NCBI GenBank assembly: GCA_035267185.1
Contig: DATFLY010000072.1
Coordinates: forward strand, 1 to 40,861
Reading direction: 5' to 3'
DNA length: 40,861 bases
DNA from: JAUIBE01 sp035267185
Lineage (GTDB): Bacteria > Pseudomonadota > Gammaproteobacteria > Xanthomonadales > SZUA-36
Part shown: piece after piece, positions 1-8,829 of the stretch
Layout: each line of letters begins with the position of its first letter
Position numbering within the stretch: the first letter of the stretch is position 1
The notes under the pieces: model-generated
What the model was told of the DNA's origin: nothing
Databases searched by the model: none
The model's input: only the letters and a program-made list of their open reading frames with translations
Translations under genes and position numbers: made by a program

Positions 1-117
1 TGATTGGTGGTGTGTAGGAGCGGACTGATGGCCGCGACCTGATTGATGGTGTGTAGGGGCGGACTGATGGCCGCGACCTGATTGATGGTGTGTAGGAGCG
101 GACTGATGGCCGCGACC
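1..117 (+). repeat. Three tandem 39-bp units carrying a REP-like palindrome
   Basis: Units at 1-39, 40-78 and 79-117 are almost identical; the visible differences are single bases at positions 7 and 58. Each holds a 26-bp core (14-39, 53-78, 92-117) that begins GTAGGAGCGG and ends GGCCGCGACC, so GCGG and CCGC arms can pair. The same core recurs at 9780-9930 and, with another interior, at 17839-17935. The array lies just beyond the last gene of the cco operon and may continue past the window edge. It could stabilise or end that transcript (inference). Confidence 0.9.
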
Positions 118-133
118 GGTTAGGAAACCAAGC

Positions 134-844
134 CTAATGCTGGTGTACCCCCTCACCCATTCCATGGTCCATGGAACCCATGATCAGAACCGACCAGGCG
201 GCCAACAGGATCAGAGCTATACCAATCGCGCGCCTGAACATCCTGTCCTGCAATAAGTTAGCGAGCGCCGGCGCCCACAGGGTCATGCCAAGCAAAGCAG
301 GCAGCGTGCCGAAACCAAAGGCGAGCATCACAAGCGCCCCATCTGAAAAGTTTCCCATTGAAGCTGCGGTCAACAACAAGGTGTAGACAAGACCACAGGG
401 CAGAAACCCCCAGGCCAGGCCCAGCGCGACACGGCCCCCGGCTCCGCGCAGTGTTGCCAACTTCTGAACCATGGGAGAAATTCTTGCCCAGAGCCGGGCA
501 CCCCCACGTTCGATTATGGAAAGGAATCGAAGGCCAAACAAAAATTGAAATCCCACCAACGCGATCAGGATGGCCGTGGCCCATCGCAGCCACCGGGACC
601 AGGAAGGTAATGACAGTGCTTCGCCAGTGAATCCCAGTATCAGTGCAGCAATCCCGCCCAAAAGCGCATAGCTGATGATTCTTGAGCCATTAAAAACCAA
701 TGCAGCGCCAAATGCGCCTTTTCGTGCTGCAGTGACGCCCAGCCCGCTGGCGATACCACCACACATTCCGAAGCAGTGCCCTGCTCCGAGTAATCCAGCA
801 AAAAAGGCCGTCGAGAGTGGGGCCAGCAGTTCGGTGAAATTCAT
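134..844 (-). CDS. TauE/UreH-like membrane protein of the cbb3 assembly operon
   Basis: A 236-residue inner-membrane protein with about six hydrophobic segments. Near the N-terminus it has a Cys- and Gly-rich stretch (GHCFGMCGG, about residues 22-30) typical of the UreH-like/DsbD-like transmembrane family, often labelled 'sulfite exporter TauE/SafE'. The tail is His- and Met-rich (DHGMGEGVHQH), which would suit metal contact. It overlaps ccoS by ATGA and is the last gene of the cco operon. Relatives sit next to ccoS in other gammaproteobacteria, so a role in copper or haem supply or redox during oxidase assembly is likelier than sulfite export. The substrate is not shown by the sequence. Confidence 0.8.
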   Translation of the reverse strand: MNFTELLAPLSTAFFAGLLGAGHCFGMCGGIASGLGVTAARKGAFGAALVFNGSRIISYALLGGIAALILGFTGEALSLPSWSRWLRWATAILIALVGFQFLFGLRFLSIIERGGARLWARISPMVQKLATLRGAGGRVALGLAWGFLPCGLVYTLLLTAASMGNFSDGALVMLAFGFGTLPALLGMTLWAPALANLLQDRMFRRAIGIALILLAAWSVLIMGSMDHGMGEGVHQH

Positions 845-1047
845 GAATCCGGCTCGCGTTCCACTTCGTCCTGGCTGTCGTTTTCGGTTTCAACCGGAGG
901 GGGTTTGGTGTCGTCATCCAGCACCACGCTCCAGCCATGAGACTCCAGTTCATCGAACTGGCCTGAACGGATGGCCCATATCAGCGCCCAGACGGCCAGC
1001 CCGGCAAAGATGATTCCGAGAGGAATCATGAGATAGATGATGCTCAT
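841..1047 (-). CDS. ccoS: cbb3 oxidase assembly protein CcoS
   Basis: A 68-residue protein with one N-terminal membrane helix (about residues 3-27), then the family signature of a short WAIRSGQFDELESHG-like stretch, then an acidic tail. CcoS is needed to insert cofactors (haem b and copper) into CcoN in Rhodobacter-type systems. It starts with ATG, lies 24 bp after ccoI and overlaps the next gene by 4 bp, so it is co-translated within the operon. The disordered acidic C-terminus is longer than in minimal CcoS proteins. Confidence 0.93.
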   Translation of the reverse strand: MSIIYLMIPLGIIFAGLAVWALIWAIRSGQFDELESHGWSVVLDDDTKPPPVETENDSQDEVEREPDS

Positions 1048-1071
1048 TTGAGAGGGCTCATTTAGGCAGGC

Positions 1072-3549
1072 TCATGCGGGTACCGTTCCGGAAACTGTCT
1101 CAGTGGTTTCGGAGCGTTTGCTGGCAACACGACTCAGCCTGGCGGAATTGGCAACCACCAGCAAAGACGAGAGTGACATCCCAAGTGCCGCCATCCATGG
1201 CTGCAGAAAGCCGCCAATGGCCAGTGGAAGTGCAAGCACGTTGTAAACAATCGCCCAGGTCATGTTTTCCCGAATCACCCGTCGGGTGGCACCGGATATC
1301 TCCATGACACGATTCACGGTGGCCAGGCTGTCTGTGGTCAGGATGAAATCGGCAGCACTGTTGGCCAGGTCCGTTGCCCCTGATACGGTCATGGAAACAT
1401 CGGCAGCAGCCAGCACTGGCGCATCGTTCACACCATCACCCACCATCAGCACACGAGAACCGGTTCGCTGCCATTTCCTGACACGCTCGATTTTCATTTC
1501 CGGCTTCTGGCGTGCATGCCACTCTTCAATACCCAGCCTGGATGCAACCTCTGAAACAGATTGCTCGCGGTCTCCTGAAGCAATGACGGTTCGAATACCC
1601 CTGTGATGCAATTCATCAATGGTCTGCCTAACCCCCGTACGCAATTCGTCCCTGATCTCAAATTGCGCAACCCAACCTGACTGTTTTGCAGACTGCCTGG
1701 CCAGCCAGACGATGATTCCGGTATTGGCCACATCCTTTTCATCCAGCCCAACAAAATCAGCACTTCCTATCGACCAGCGCTCACCATTGATGATTCCACT
1801 CACACCGCCATGATTGACCGTGGTCACATCCGTCACGCCAGGTAACGGCGATTTGACCCGAAATGCATGGGCCAGGGGATGTGCAGAATGTGCTTCCAGG
1901 GCTGCGGCGATGCCGAGCAGCGCTTCCTCGTCCAGGCCTGGCGAATCCGGGTTGATCTTTACCGAGCAGATCCTGGGTCTGCCGGAAGTCAGGGTCCCGG
2001 TCTTGTCGAAAACCACCACGTCCACCCTGGCCAGTACTTCGAGCGCAACGCCCCGGGTCATCATGACGCCCTGGCCAAGGAGTGCCCGACCAGCAGCTGA
2101 CACAGAAGCCGGGGCAGCGAGCGAAAGCGCGCAGGGACAGCTAACCACAAGCACTGCCAACGCGGCTGACAAGGCTGCCGACGGTTGAAAGTAGAGCCAC
2201 GCAACACTTGTCAAAGCAGCGATCAGTAGCACAAAACCCACAAAGTAGCCTGCAATTCTTTCCGAAGCCGAAACGAACCGATTGCGCTCTCCACCAGCCC
2301 GCAAAAGCATACGGCCAAGTGCAGAAACCGTTGAGTCCCTGCCAACAGCCCGCACACGCATCTCAACCGGGCTCAATATATTGACGCTCCCACCCACCAC
2401 GTCTTCGCCAGGACCCCGAACCCGCGGAGCCGATTCTCCGGTGAGTAATGCTTCATCGACTTCAGTTGTTCCATTCTCAATGCTTCCGTCAGCGGGAAAA
2501 GTTTCGCCTGCACGCACACGCACCAGGTCACCCACTGACAGGTCCGCTGCCAGCACCGTCTCGATCTCACTGCCCTGCAGACGCCTGGCCCACTCTGGTA
2601 TCAAACGGGCGAGTGCAGCACCTCCTTCAAGGTTTCGATGACGCTGGACCAGCTGGATATAGCGTGCGCTGGAAAGGAAAAAGACAAACATGACAACCGA
2701 ATCGAAATAGACGTCCCCGGCACCACGCAGAAAGTTAAAGCAGCTGGCAACAAATGCCACCGCGATGGCGAGGGCAACAGGGACGTCCATGTTCAGTCTT
2801 CGAACGTTGAGACTGGAGATCGCGGAAGTAAAGAACGGCCGGGCCGAGAACAGTACGACCGGTATGGTCACCAACAGGCTGGTCCACTCCAGGAATCGAC
2901 GAGCACCATCAGTAATTCCGAAAGTTTCACCGGCATACAAGCCCACGGCATACATCATCACCTGCATCATGCCGAGGCCCGCCACACCAACTCGCAACAT
3001 GCCGATCCGGCGTTCTTTCAGTCTCGCACGCTGCTCGGATTCAGCCACCGGCAAATGCGGGCGATAGCCAATCTTCGCCAGTTCAAGCGCCAGCGTGCTT
3101 AATTTCGTTTGGGCAGGATCCCAGACAATCCTCGTATACCCAGTCCCCACATCTACCTGGACGCGATCAACTCCGGTCTGGGGCTCAATCCGGCTGCGGA
3201 TCAGCCATGCGCATGCGGAGCACTCAACCCCTTCAGTCTGCAGCAGCAGATCACGCTTACCGTCGGTATGCTCTTCGCCCCAGAGCTCCTGGCGATCATC
3301 ACAGGCACTCCAGATTCCGGCGACCATTTCCAGGTCATCATTGATCTTTCGACCCTCGGAGGTTCGAAACTGGTAATAGCGGTCAAGACCGCTGGAGAAA
3401 ATCAGTTCTGAGACCGCCTGGCAACCATGGCAGCAAACCGGTTGAGGTTCGCCATCTCGTTCAACAAGTATCGGAGGTCCGGGCGGACAGGGTTCGCCAC
3501 AATGAAAGCACGAGGCAAATGCACCTGCCCCAACCCCTGTATTAGCCAT
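1072..3549 (-). CDS. ccoI: Copper-exporting P1B ATPase CcoI (FixI)
   Basis: An 825-residue P-type ATPase that moves copper across the inner membrane for cbb3 assembly. In order it shows an N-terminal Cys-rich metal-binding segment (CFHCGEPC and CCHGC), an HMA domain with CSAC near residue 110, membrane helices, the actuator TGES, the CPC metal site at about 471-473, the phosphorylation motif DKTGT at about 515, an HP motif and GDGVNDAP. All catalytic residues are present. I chose the ATG at 3549, which overlaps the ccoH stop by 8 bp. The frame stays open to a TTG at 3585, which would overlap ccoH by 44 bp. The Cys-rich N-terminus is typical of CcoI/CopA2 and not of the detoxifying CopA1. Confidence 0.95.
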   Translation of the reverse strand: MANTGVGAGAFASCFHCGEPCPPGPPILVERDGEPQPVCCHGCQAVSELIFSSGLDRYYQFRTSEGRKINDDLEMVAGIWSACDDRQELWGEEHTDGKRDLLLQTEGVECSACAWLIRSRIEPQTGVDRVQVDVGTGYTRIVWDPAQTKLSTLALELAKIGYRPHLPVAESEQRARLKERRIGMLRVGVAGLGMMQVMMYAVGLYAGETFGITDGARRFLEWTSLLVTIPVVLFSARPFFTSAISSLNVRRLNMDVPVALAIAVAFVASCFNFLRGAGDVYFDSVVMFVFFLSSARYIQLVQRHRNLEGGAALARLIPEWARRLQGSEIETVLAADLSVGDLVRVRAGETFPADGSIENGTTEVDEALLTGESAPRVRGPGEDVVGGSVNILSPVEMRVRAVGRDSTVSALGRMLLRAGGERNRFVSASERIAGYFVGFVLLIAALTSVAWLYFQPSAALSAALAVLVVSCPCALSLAAPASVSAAGRALLGQGVMMTRGVALEVLARVDVVVFDKTGTLTSGRPRICSVKINPDSPGLDEEALLGIAAALEAHSAHPLAHAFRVKSPLPGVTDVTTVNHGGVSGIINGERWSIGSADFVGLDEKDVANTGIIVWLARQSAKQSGWVAQFEIRDELRTGVRQTIDELHHRGIRTVIASGDREQSVSEVASRLGIEEWHARQKPEMKIERVRKWQRTGSRVLMVGDGVNDAPVLAAADVSMTVSGATDLANSAADFILTTDSLATVNRVMEISGATRRVIRENMTWAIVYNVLALPLAIGGFLQPWMAALGMSLSSLLVVANSARLSRVASKRSETTETVSGTVPA

Positions 3550-3793
3550 TGTCCTGATCGGCCTGGGAGGCACGATCTTCGACAACTTCTCCCTCGGCAG
3601 GCTGAGCTCTCAGCTCGCTCTTGATTCGCTGGTACTCGGCATCATCGACAACCGGAAGATCCGGGTTTACAACCGCGATCCATAGCGTGATGAAAGAAGC
3701 CACAATGGTTGTGCCAAGCAAACCAACGATCACCCAGGGCCACGGCTCACGATGCCATGGTTTGCCTTCGCTTTGTTCGTGAATTTGCGTCAT
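3542..3793 (-). CDS. ccoH: Short FixH/CcoH-family cbb3 assembly protein
   Basis: An 83-residue protein between ccoG and ccoI. It has the start typical of FixH proteins (PWHREPWPWVIVGLL), one membrane helix at about residues 18-41, and the following motif NPDLPVVDDAEYQ. CcoH binds the oxidase and is needed for its stability. Usual FixH proteins are about 150-180 residues with a periplasmic beta domain. Here the protein stops about 40 residues after the helix and that domain is absent. The stop overlaps the ccoI start, so it looks like the natural end rather than a frameshift, although I cannot exclude an ancient truncation. Confidence 0.85.
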   Translation of the reverse strand: MTQIHEQSEGKPWHREPWPWVIVGLLGTTIVASFITLWIAVVNPDLPVVDDAEYQRIKSELRAQPAEGEVVEDRASQADQDNG

Positions 3794-3795
3794 AT

Positions 3796-5184
3796 TCAGC
3801 GACCCTGGTCAGCTGGCAACAGGAAGCGGATATCACTGACCACGGAAATATCCGGATCTTTCTCAGATTCGAATCGCACGTCGACTTCAATTGAACCTGA
3901 CCCCAGATCGGCAGGCGCCTGGATTGCAAAAGAGAATCGACCAACCTGGCCCGCACCCAGTTGTGGTTCCGGATCGACAGTCCAGGTCAGGGCCTCGTTA
4001 CCCGGCATCGAGATGGTGTACATATGTGCCTGCTGGTCCATATTGACAATTTTCAGCGTGTAGACGTTCTCAATTCTACCGTCCGGGAGCTCCCGATAAA
4101 GCTGGTTCCGGTCTCTGAGGAGATCAGCCCTTAGCGGCGTTCGCGTGGTCATATTCCAGATGGTGCTCACCAGGATGATGGTCAGTAGTGTGCCGTAAAT
4201 GAACACCCGGGGTCTGGCAACGCGGGATTTTTTGCCTTCAAGTGCGTTTTCGGTTGTATACCGAATGAGTCCTTTAGGATAATCCATCTTGTCCATGACC
4301 TGGTCGCAAACATCCACGCAGGCAGCACAGGCAATACATTCATACTGCAGGCCATCACGGATATCGATTCCGGTGGGACAAACCTGGACGCACAATGTGC
4401 AGTCGATGCAGTCGCCAAGGCCAAGCTCCTGAATGTCAGCGGTTTTTCTGCGCCCGCCACGTGGTTCACCGCGTTTCTCGTCATAGGAAATAATCAGGGT
4501 ATCGTGGTCGAACATGGCGCTTTGGAACCGCGCATAAGGACACATGTACTTGCAGACCTGCTCACGCAGAAATCCGGCGTTTCCATAAGTGGCAAAGCTG
4601 TAAAACAACCACCAGAAGGTCTCCCACGGGCCGATCGATGCAGCAAAAATGGCCTGGCCAAATTCCCTGATCGGCGTGAAGAAACCGACGAATGTGAATC
4701 CCGTCCACAGTGCAAACGTGATCCAGAGAAAATGTTTCAGGGACTTGCGAACGATCTTGTTACGATTCCATGGACCTTTGTCCAGCTTCATTCGCTTGTT
4801 GCGATCACCCTCAACCCATTTCTCCATCCACAGGAACACTTCGGTCCATACCGTCTGAGGGCACGCAAACCCGCACCACAAACGACCGGCCAAAGCAGTG
4901 AAAAAAAACAGGGTCAATCCTGCGCAGATCAGCAGCAAGGCGAGGTAAATAAAATCCTGGGGCCAGAAGGTCAGGCCAAACAGGTGAAACTGCCTGGCAG
5001 GCAAATCAAAAAGAACCGACTGCTGGCCGCCAACATTGATCCACGGCAGGACATAGTAGAGCCCCAGCAGCAAATAGACCGACACCTTTCTCCAGAACGC
5101 AAACCTGCCCTTGACGTCGCGGGGGTAGACCTTGGGTTCTTTTTTGTAGAGGCTTTCGTGAGAAGCCTGCTGATTGGCGCTCAC
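3796..5184 (-). CDS. ccoG: cbb3 assembly ferredoxin-like protein CcoG (FixG/RdxA)
   Basis: A 462-residue membrane iron-sulfur protein, reported to reduce copper for delivery to cbb3 oxidase. It has several membrane helices, a CGFACPQ motif, a CKYMCP motif, and two 4Fe-4S clusters (CIDCTLCVQVCP and CIACAACVDVC) in the middle. An Ig-like FixG accessory domain fills roughly the last 110 residues. I chose the GTG at 5184 because it overlaps the upstream stop (GTGA) and has GAGGA 6 bases upstream. The TTG at 5190 sits directly against that ribosome site. It lies 2 bp before ccoH. Confidence 0.95.
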   Translation of the reverse strand: MSANQQASHESLYKKEPKVYPRDVKGRFAFWRKVSVYLLLGLYYVLPWINVGGQQSVLFDLPARQFHLFGLTFWPQDFIYLALLLICAGLTLFFFTALAGRLWCGFACPQTVWTEVFLWMEKWVEGDRNKRMKLDKGPWNRNKIVRKSLKHFLWITFALWTGFTFVGFFTPIREFGQAIFAASIGPWETFWWLFYSFATYGNAGFLREQVCKYMCPYARFQSAMFDHDTLIISYDEKRGEPRGGRRKTADIQELGLGDCIDCTLCVQVCPTGIDIRDGLQYECIACAACVDVCDQVMDKMDYPKGLIRYTTENALEGKKSRVARPRVFIYGTLLTIILVSTIWNMTTRTPLRADLLRDRNQLYRELPDGRIENVYTLKIVNMDQQAHMYTISMPGNEALTWTVDPEPQLGAGQVGRFSFAIQAPADLGSGSIEVDVRFESEKDPDISVVSDIRFLLPADQGR

Positions 5185-5555
5185 TTCCAATCCTCGTCGC
5201 TGAGGTCCGGGTTATTCTCAGCGGGATCATGCACCTCGGGCAACCCCCGTTTGCCCTTGCCCCGGGCATGCCCGCGGCCCGGCCCGGTCCGAATCATGAA
5301 ACTGGTGAGGCGAGTCGCCAGCAAAGCGACTGCGAACAGAAAACCGAATCCCAGCCCATAGGTGAGTCGCAACCCGGTATGCCAGTTCATCACCCAGGCA
5401 TCGCCCAGAACTTCAGGATCAATCACTGCAAACATCAGGAAAGTGCCTGCACTGGCCGCCAGGAAGGCGATCCAGATCGATACGCCCCAATCGCGCTTGC
5501 TTCGACTCCAGCGACCCCGAACCGTGTTTTGGACCGTGTTTTGTTTGTCAGCCAT
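5181..5555 (-). CDS. Unknown small membrane protein inside the cco operon
   Basis: A 124-residue protein I do not recognise by family. Residues about 26-46 and 66-86 are hydrophobic helices joined by a loop with NWHTGLRLTYG, and the ends are basic and then acidic. Its position between ccoP and ccoG, 2 bp after ccoP and overlapping ccoG by 4 bp, ties it to oxidase biogenesis or stability. The N-terminus contains a direct duplication (QNTVQNTV) encoded by two copies of an 11-bp word at 5521-5542. The start is ATG at 5555. Similar unnamed membrane genes occur at this place in some gammaproteobacterial cco clusters; function unknown. Confidence 0.8.
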   Translation of the reverse strand: MADKQNTVQNTVRGRWSRSKRDWGVSIWIAFLAASAGTFLMFAVIDPEVLGDAWVMNWHTGLRLTYGLGFGFLFAVALLATRLTSFMIRTGPGRGHARGKGKRGLPEVHDPAENNPDLSDEDWK

Positions 5556-5557
5556 GA

Positions 5558-6466
5558 TTACTGGCCGGAACTGCCCTCGCTGAGACTCATGACGTAAGCC
5601 GCGAGGATCTTGCGGCGCTGCTCACTGAGCTCACCCCCAAATGCAGGCATCATGCCATTCCTGCCGTTTTCGAGGCCGTAGACAATTTCTTCCCTGGTGC
5701 CCCGGTACAACCAGATGTCATTGGTCAGGTCCGGCGCACCAAGCAGCGGATTGCCCTTGCCGTCAGCGTTGTGACAAGCGACACAAAACATTCCAAATTT
5801 CTGGGCACCAGTCTCCGCCAATGCAGCATCCGCTTCCTGGCCGGACATCTGCATGACATATTCAGTCACCTCGGTCACGCCGTCTTCACCCAGGACCTGC
5901 GCCCAGGGAGGCATTGCTGCCTGTCGGCCATTGTTGATGGCGGTCATGATGTTGTCGTGACCACTGCCCCACTGCCATTCGCTGTCAGTGAGGTTCGGGA
6001 AACCATAACCACCCCGGCCGTCCGAACCGTGACACATGGCGCAATTCTGGCCGAACAGGCGACGGCCTGTTCCCATGGCATCGGTATCAGCCATGAGCTG
6101 CTCAGGAGTCATTTCCGAATAGCGGGCATACACCATGGCTTCAGCTTCCTGGGCAGCCGCCATTTCATTTTCGTAGCGCCCTTCCTGGGTCCATCCCAGC
6201 GTGCCTGCAAAGTTGCCCAGTCCGGGAAAGAAAACAAGGTATACGAGCGCAAAAACGATGGTGATGTTGAACGAGTGCAACCACCAACGTGGCAGGGGAT
6301 TGTTCAGTTCGCGTATATCGTTATCCCAGACGTGACCGGTATCATCGACGTCGTTCTCATCCCGGTCAGATATGCCTTTGGTCCAGTGCAGCAGCCACCA
6401 GCACGCCAGAATACTGCCGATGACGATAATGATTGCAAACCAGTGCCAAAAAGTTGTGAGCATCAT
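5558..6466 (-). CDS. ccoP: cbb3 oxidase dihaem cytochrome c subunit CcoP
   Basis: A 302-residue membrane-bound dihaem cytochrome c that passes electrons to CcoO and CcoN. There are two membrane helices (about residues 7-27 and 67-88), then two periplasmic cytochrome domains with haem sites CAMCH (142-146) and CVACH (228-232). Likely Met ligands lie in AAMPPW and in GMMPAFGG. The length is normal for the two-helix form. The ATG at 6466 follows ccoQ by no intergenic bases. Confidence 0.97.
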   Translation of the reverse strand: MMLTTFWHWFAIIIVIGSILACWWLLHWTKGISDRDENDVDDTGHVWDNDIRELNNPLPRWWLHSFNITIVFALVYLVFFPGLGNFAGTLGWTQEGRYENEMAAAQEAEAMVYARYSEMTPEQLMADTDAMGTGRRLFGQNCAMCHGSDGRGGYGFPNLTDSEWQWGSGHDNIMTAINNGRQAAMPPWAQVLGEDGVTEVTEYVMQMSGQEADAALAETGAQKFGMFCVACHNADGKGNPLLGAPDLTNDIWLYRGTREEIVYGLENGRNGMMPAFGGELSEQRRKILAAYVMSLSEGSSGQ

Positions 6467-6655
6467 CTATTCCTTATTCTCTTTTGTCCCGGACGTTGAA
6501 TCTGTATCCAGGTCAGGAGTGTCTTCTTCCAATGGCAATTGAGCCGCCCGATCAAACTCGGGTTTGCGTTTCCTGCTCCAGGCCCATCCGACCATGCCGG
6601 CGAAACCGATGATCAGGGCCACTAAAAGCACACCGCGTATGACGTTGAGATCCAT
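6467..6655 (-). CDS. ccoQ: cbb3 oxidase small subunit CcoQ
   Basis: A 62-residue single-helix protein (helix about residues 6-26) followed by a charged tail with KRKPEFDRAAQLPLE, the pattern of CcoQ/FixQ. It is thought to stabilise the association of CcoP with the core. It sits between ccoO and ccoP, as in almost all cco operons, with 2 bp to ccoO and none to ccoP. Confidence 0.93.
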   Translation of the reverse strand: MDLNVIRGVLLVALIIGFAGMVGWAWSRKRKPEFDRAAQLPLEEDTPDLDTDSTSGTKENKE

Positions 6656-6657
6656 TG

Positions 6658-7269
6658 TTATCGGTTCGTCCTGGTTCGCCCAAGACCCTGCAGATAAGCG
6701 ATAATCGCCTCCATCTCGGTCCTGCCTTCCACTTCGCCCAACGCTGCTTCGATCTGTTCATCGCTGTAAGGGTCACCCAGGGTCTGCAGGGCTCTCATTC
6801 TGTCCTGGACCTTCTCAGGGTTGACCTGATTCTCGGCAAGCCAGGGGTAACCGGGCATATTGGATTCGGGCACCACATCCCGTGGATTGATCATGTGAAT
6901 GTAGTGCCAGTCGTCGCTGTATCGTCCGCCAACCCGCGCCAGGTCAGGGCCAGTCCTTTTTGACCCCCACTGGAAAGGCCGGTCATAAACAGATTCACCG
7001 GCGATCGAGTACGGCCCGTAACGTTCGGTCTCACTCCTGAACGGACGAACCTGTTGCGAATGGCAGCCATAGCAGCCTTCCCGGACGTAAATATCACGAC
7101 CGGCAAGCTGTAATGCCGGGTAAGGCACTATTCCCTCGGACGGTTCGATGTATTGGTCCTGGGCAATCAGGGGCAGCAGTTCAACCAGACCGGCAAAGCT
7201 GATCACAACAACGATCCATACCGCCATCAGGTTGATGTTTTTTTCAAGCTTCTTATGGGCTTTGCTCAT
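6658..7269 (-). CDS. ccoO: cbb3 oxidase monohaem cytochrome c subunit CcoO
   Basis: A 203-residue subunit with one N-terminal membrane anchor (about residues 14-37), a haem c site CYGCH at 66-70, and a Met-ligand region ESNMPGYPWL. It accepts electrons from CcoP and hands them to the CcoN haems. The frame extends upstream, but the ATG at 7269 overlaps the ccoN stop by ATGA and gives the family's usual start (MSKAHKKLEKN), so longer versions are rejected. Confidence 0.97.
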   Translation of the reverse strand: MSKAHKKLEKNINLMAVWIVVVISFAGLVELLPLIAQDQYIEPSEGIVPYPALQLAGRDIYVREGCYGCHSQQVRPFRSETERYGPYSIAGESVYDRPFQWGSKRTGPDLARVGGRYSDDWHYIHMINPRDVVPESNMPGYPWLAENQVNPEKVQDRMRALQTLGDPYSDEQIEAALGEVEGRTEMEAIIAYLQGLGRTRTNR

Positions 7270-8702
7270 GATTGCGCCCCCTTCGCCTCTGTGCCCCAAT
7301 AGGCGGGTTCGGCCGCAGCAACTTCCTCCGTATTGCCATCGCGCATGGTCTTCCACATGTTCCAGGCCATCACGAGCATGCCCGAGAAGAACAACGTGCC
7401 GCCCAGCAAGCGAATGATGTAGTAAGGCTTGGTCGCAGCGATGGTTTCAATAAAGCTGTAGGTCAATGTGCCGTCAGCGTTGAATTCACGCCACATCAGT
7501 CCCTGCATCACGCCTGCAATCCACATCGATGCGATGTAGAGAACAACGCCAATCGTGGAAATCCAGAAATGCAGGTCGATGGCCGGAATGCTGTGCATTT
7601 GTTTCTTGCCAACCAGTCTCGGCGCCAGGCAATAGAGGGAGCCGATGGTCATCATGGCGACCCAACCCAGGGCACCGGAGTGCACATGGCCGATGGTCCA
7701 GTCGGTGTAGTGACTGAGCGAATTAACCGTCTTGATCGACATCATTGGGCCTTCGAACGTGGACATGCCATAGAAGCTCAACGCCACGATCATGAATTTG
7801 AGGATTGGATCGGTCCGAAGCTTATGCCATGCACCCGACAGGGTCATGATGCCGTTGATCATGCCACCCCAGCTTGGCGCCAGAAGGATCAGCGAGAACA
7901 CCATTCCAAGTGACTGCAGCCAGTCGGGCAATGATGTGTAAAGCAGATGGTGAGGGCCAGCCCACATGTAGATGGAGATCAAGGCCCAGAAATGCACGAT
8001 TGAAAGGCGATAAGAGTAAATCGGTCGTTCTGCCTGCTTGGGAACGAAGTAATACATCATTCCGAGGAAACCGGCAGTCAGGAAGAAGCCAACGGCGTTG
8101 TGTCCGTACCACCATTGCACCATGGCATCGACTGCACCTGTGTAAACCGGGTAGGACTTCGCAATACCAACCGGCAGGGACAGGTTATTGAAGATGTGCA
8201 GCACAGCAATGGTCAGGATAAACGCTGCATAGAACCAGTTGGCAACATAGATGTGACTTACGCGTCGCTTGATGATGGTGCCGAAATAAAGGACTGCGTA
8301 AGACACCCAAACCACCACGATCATGATGTCGATCCACCACTCCAGCTCAGCGTATTCCTTGCCCTGGGTCAGGCCCAGTGGAAGTGTCACAGCGGCTGCA
8401 ACAATAATCAGTTGCCAGCCCCAGAACACAAACGAAGCCAAACCGTCACTGATCAGCCGCACATGGCAGGTTCGCTGCACGACATAAAGAGACGTGGCAA
8501 ACAATGCCGAGCCACCAAAAGCGAAAATAACCGCGTTGGTATGCAATGGTCTGAGACGCCCGTAACTGAGCCAGGCGATATCAAAATTAAGCGCGGGCAA
8601 CCATAGCTGGGCGGCAATAATGACGCCCACCAGCATGCCTACGATTCCCCAGAGTACGGTCGCCACGGTGAACTGGCGTACCACTTTATCGTTATAAGTC
8701 AC
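7266..8702 (-). CDS. ccoN: cbb3 oxidase catalytic subunit CcoN
   Basis: The 478-residue haem-copper oxidase subunit I of the C family, which reduces O2 and pumps protons. It has about twelve membrane helices. Haem and copper ligands are visible: His in RPLHTNAVIFAFGG (residue 54), WWYGHNAVGFF, the HH pair in GPHHLLYTSLPDW, and HVH in WTIGHVHSGALGW. Length and motifs match known CcoN. The start is GTG at 8702 with AGGGAG 5 bases upstream on the minus strand. It is the first gene of the operon, downstream of an FNR-type site. Confidence 0.98.
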   Translation of the reverse strand: MTYNDKVVRQFTVATVLWGIVGMLVGVIIAAQLWLPALNFDIAWLSYGRLRPLHTNAVIFAFGGSALFATSLYVVQRTCHVRLISDGLASFVFWGWQLIIVAAAVTLPLGLTQGKEYAELEWWIDIMIVVVWVSYAVLYFGTIIKRRVSHIYVANWFYAAFILTIAVLHIFNNLSLPVGIAKSYPVYTGAVDAMVQWWYGHNAVGFFLTAGFLGMMYYFVPKQAERPIYSYRLSIVHFWALISIYMWAGPHHLLYTSLPDWLQSLGMVFSLILLAPSWGGMINGIMTLSGAWHKLRTDPILKFMIVALSFYGMSTFEGPMMSIKTVNSLSHYTDWTIGHVHSGALGWVAMMTIGSLYCLAPRLVGKKQMHSIPAIDLHFWISTIGVVLYIASMWIAGVMQGLMWREFNADGTLTYSFIETIAATKPYYIIRLLGGTLFFSGMLVMAWNMWKTMRDGNTEEVAAAEPAYWGTEAKGAQS

Positions 8703-8829
8703 TTGTTCTCCCTATCAGCCTCTGTGAGGTCCAATGCGAGCCATCTGAAACGAACGAATTGCTGCGGGCGAATTCTGCACATATGTTCTTTGCCACACAG
8801 CATCACTGGCCGTAAACCTTTAGCGGCCG

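Noticed and set aside
1..117. Possible CRISPR array at the left edge
   Set aside because: The units follow each other directly with the same linker each time, so there are no unique spacers, and no cas genes are present.
4504..5361. A long open frame of 285 codons on the plus strand
   Set aside because: It lies antisense to ccoG and the gene beside it; its product is low-complexity and has no recognisable motif.
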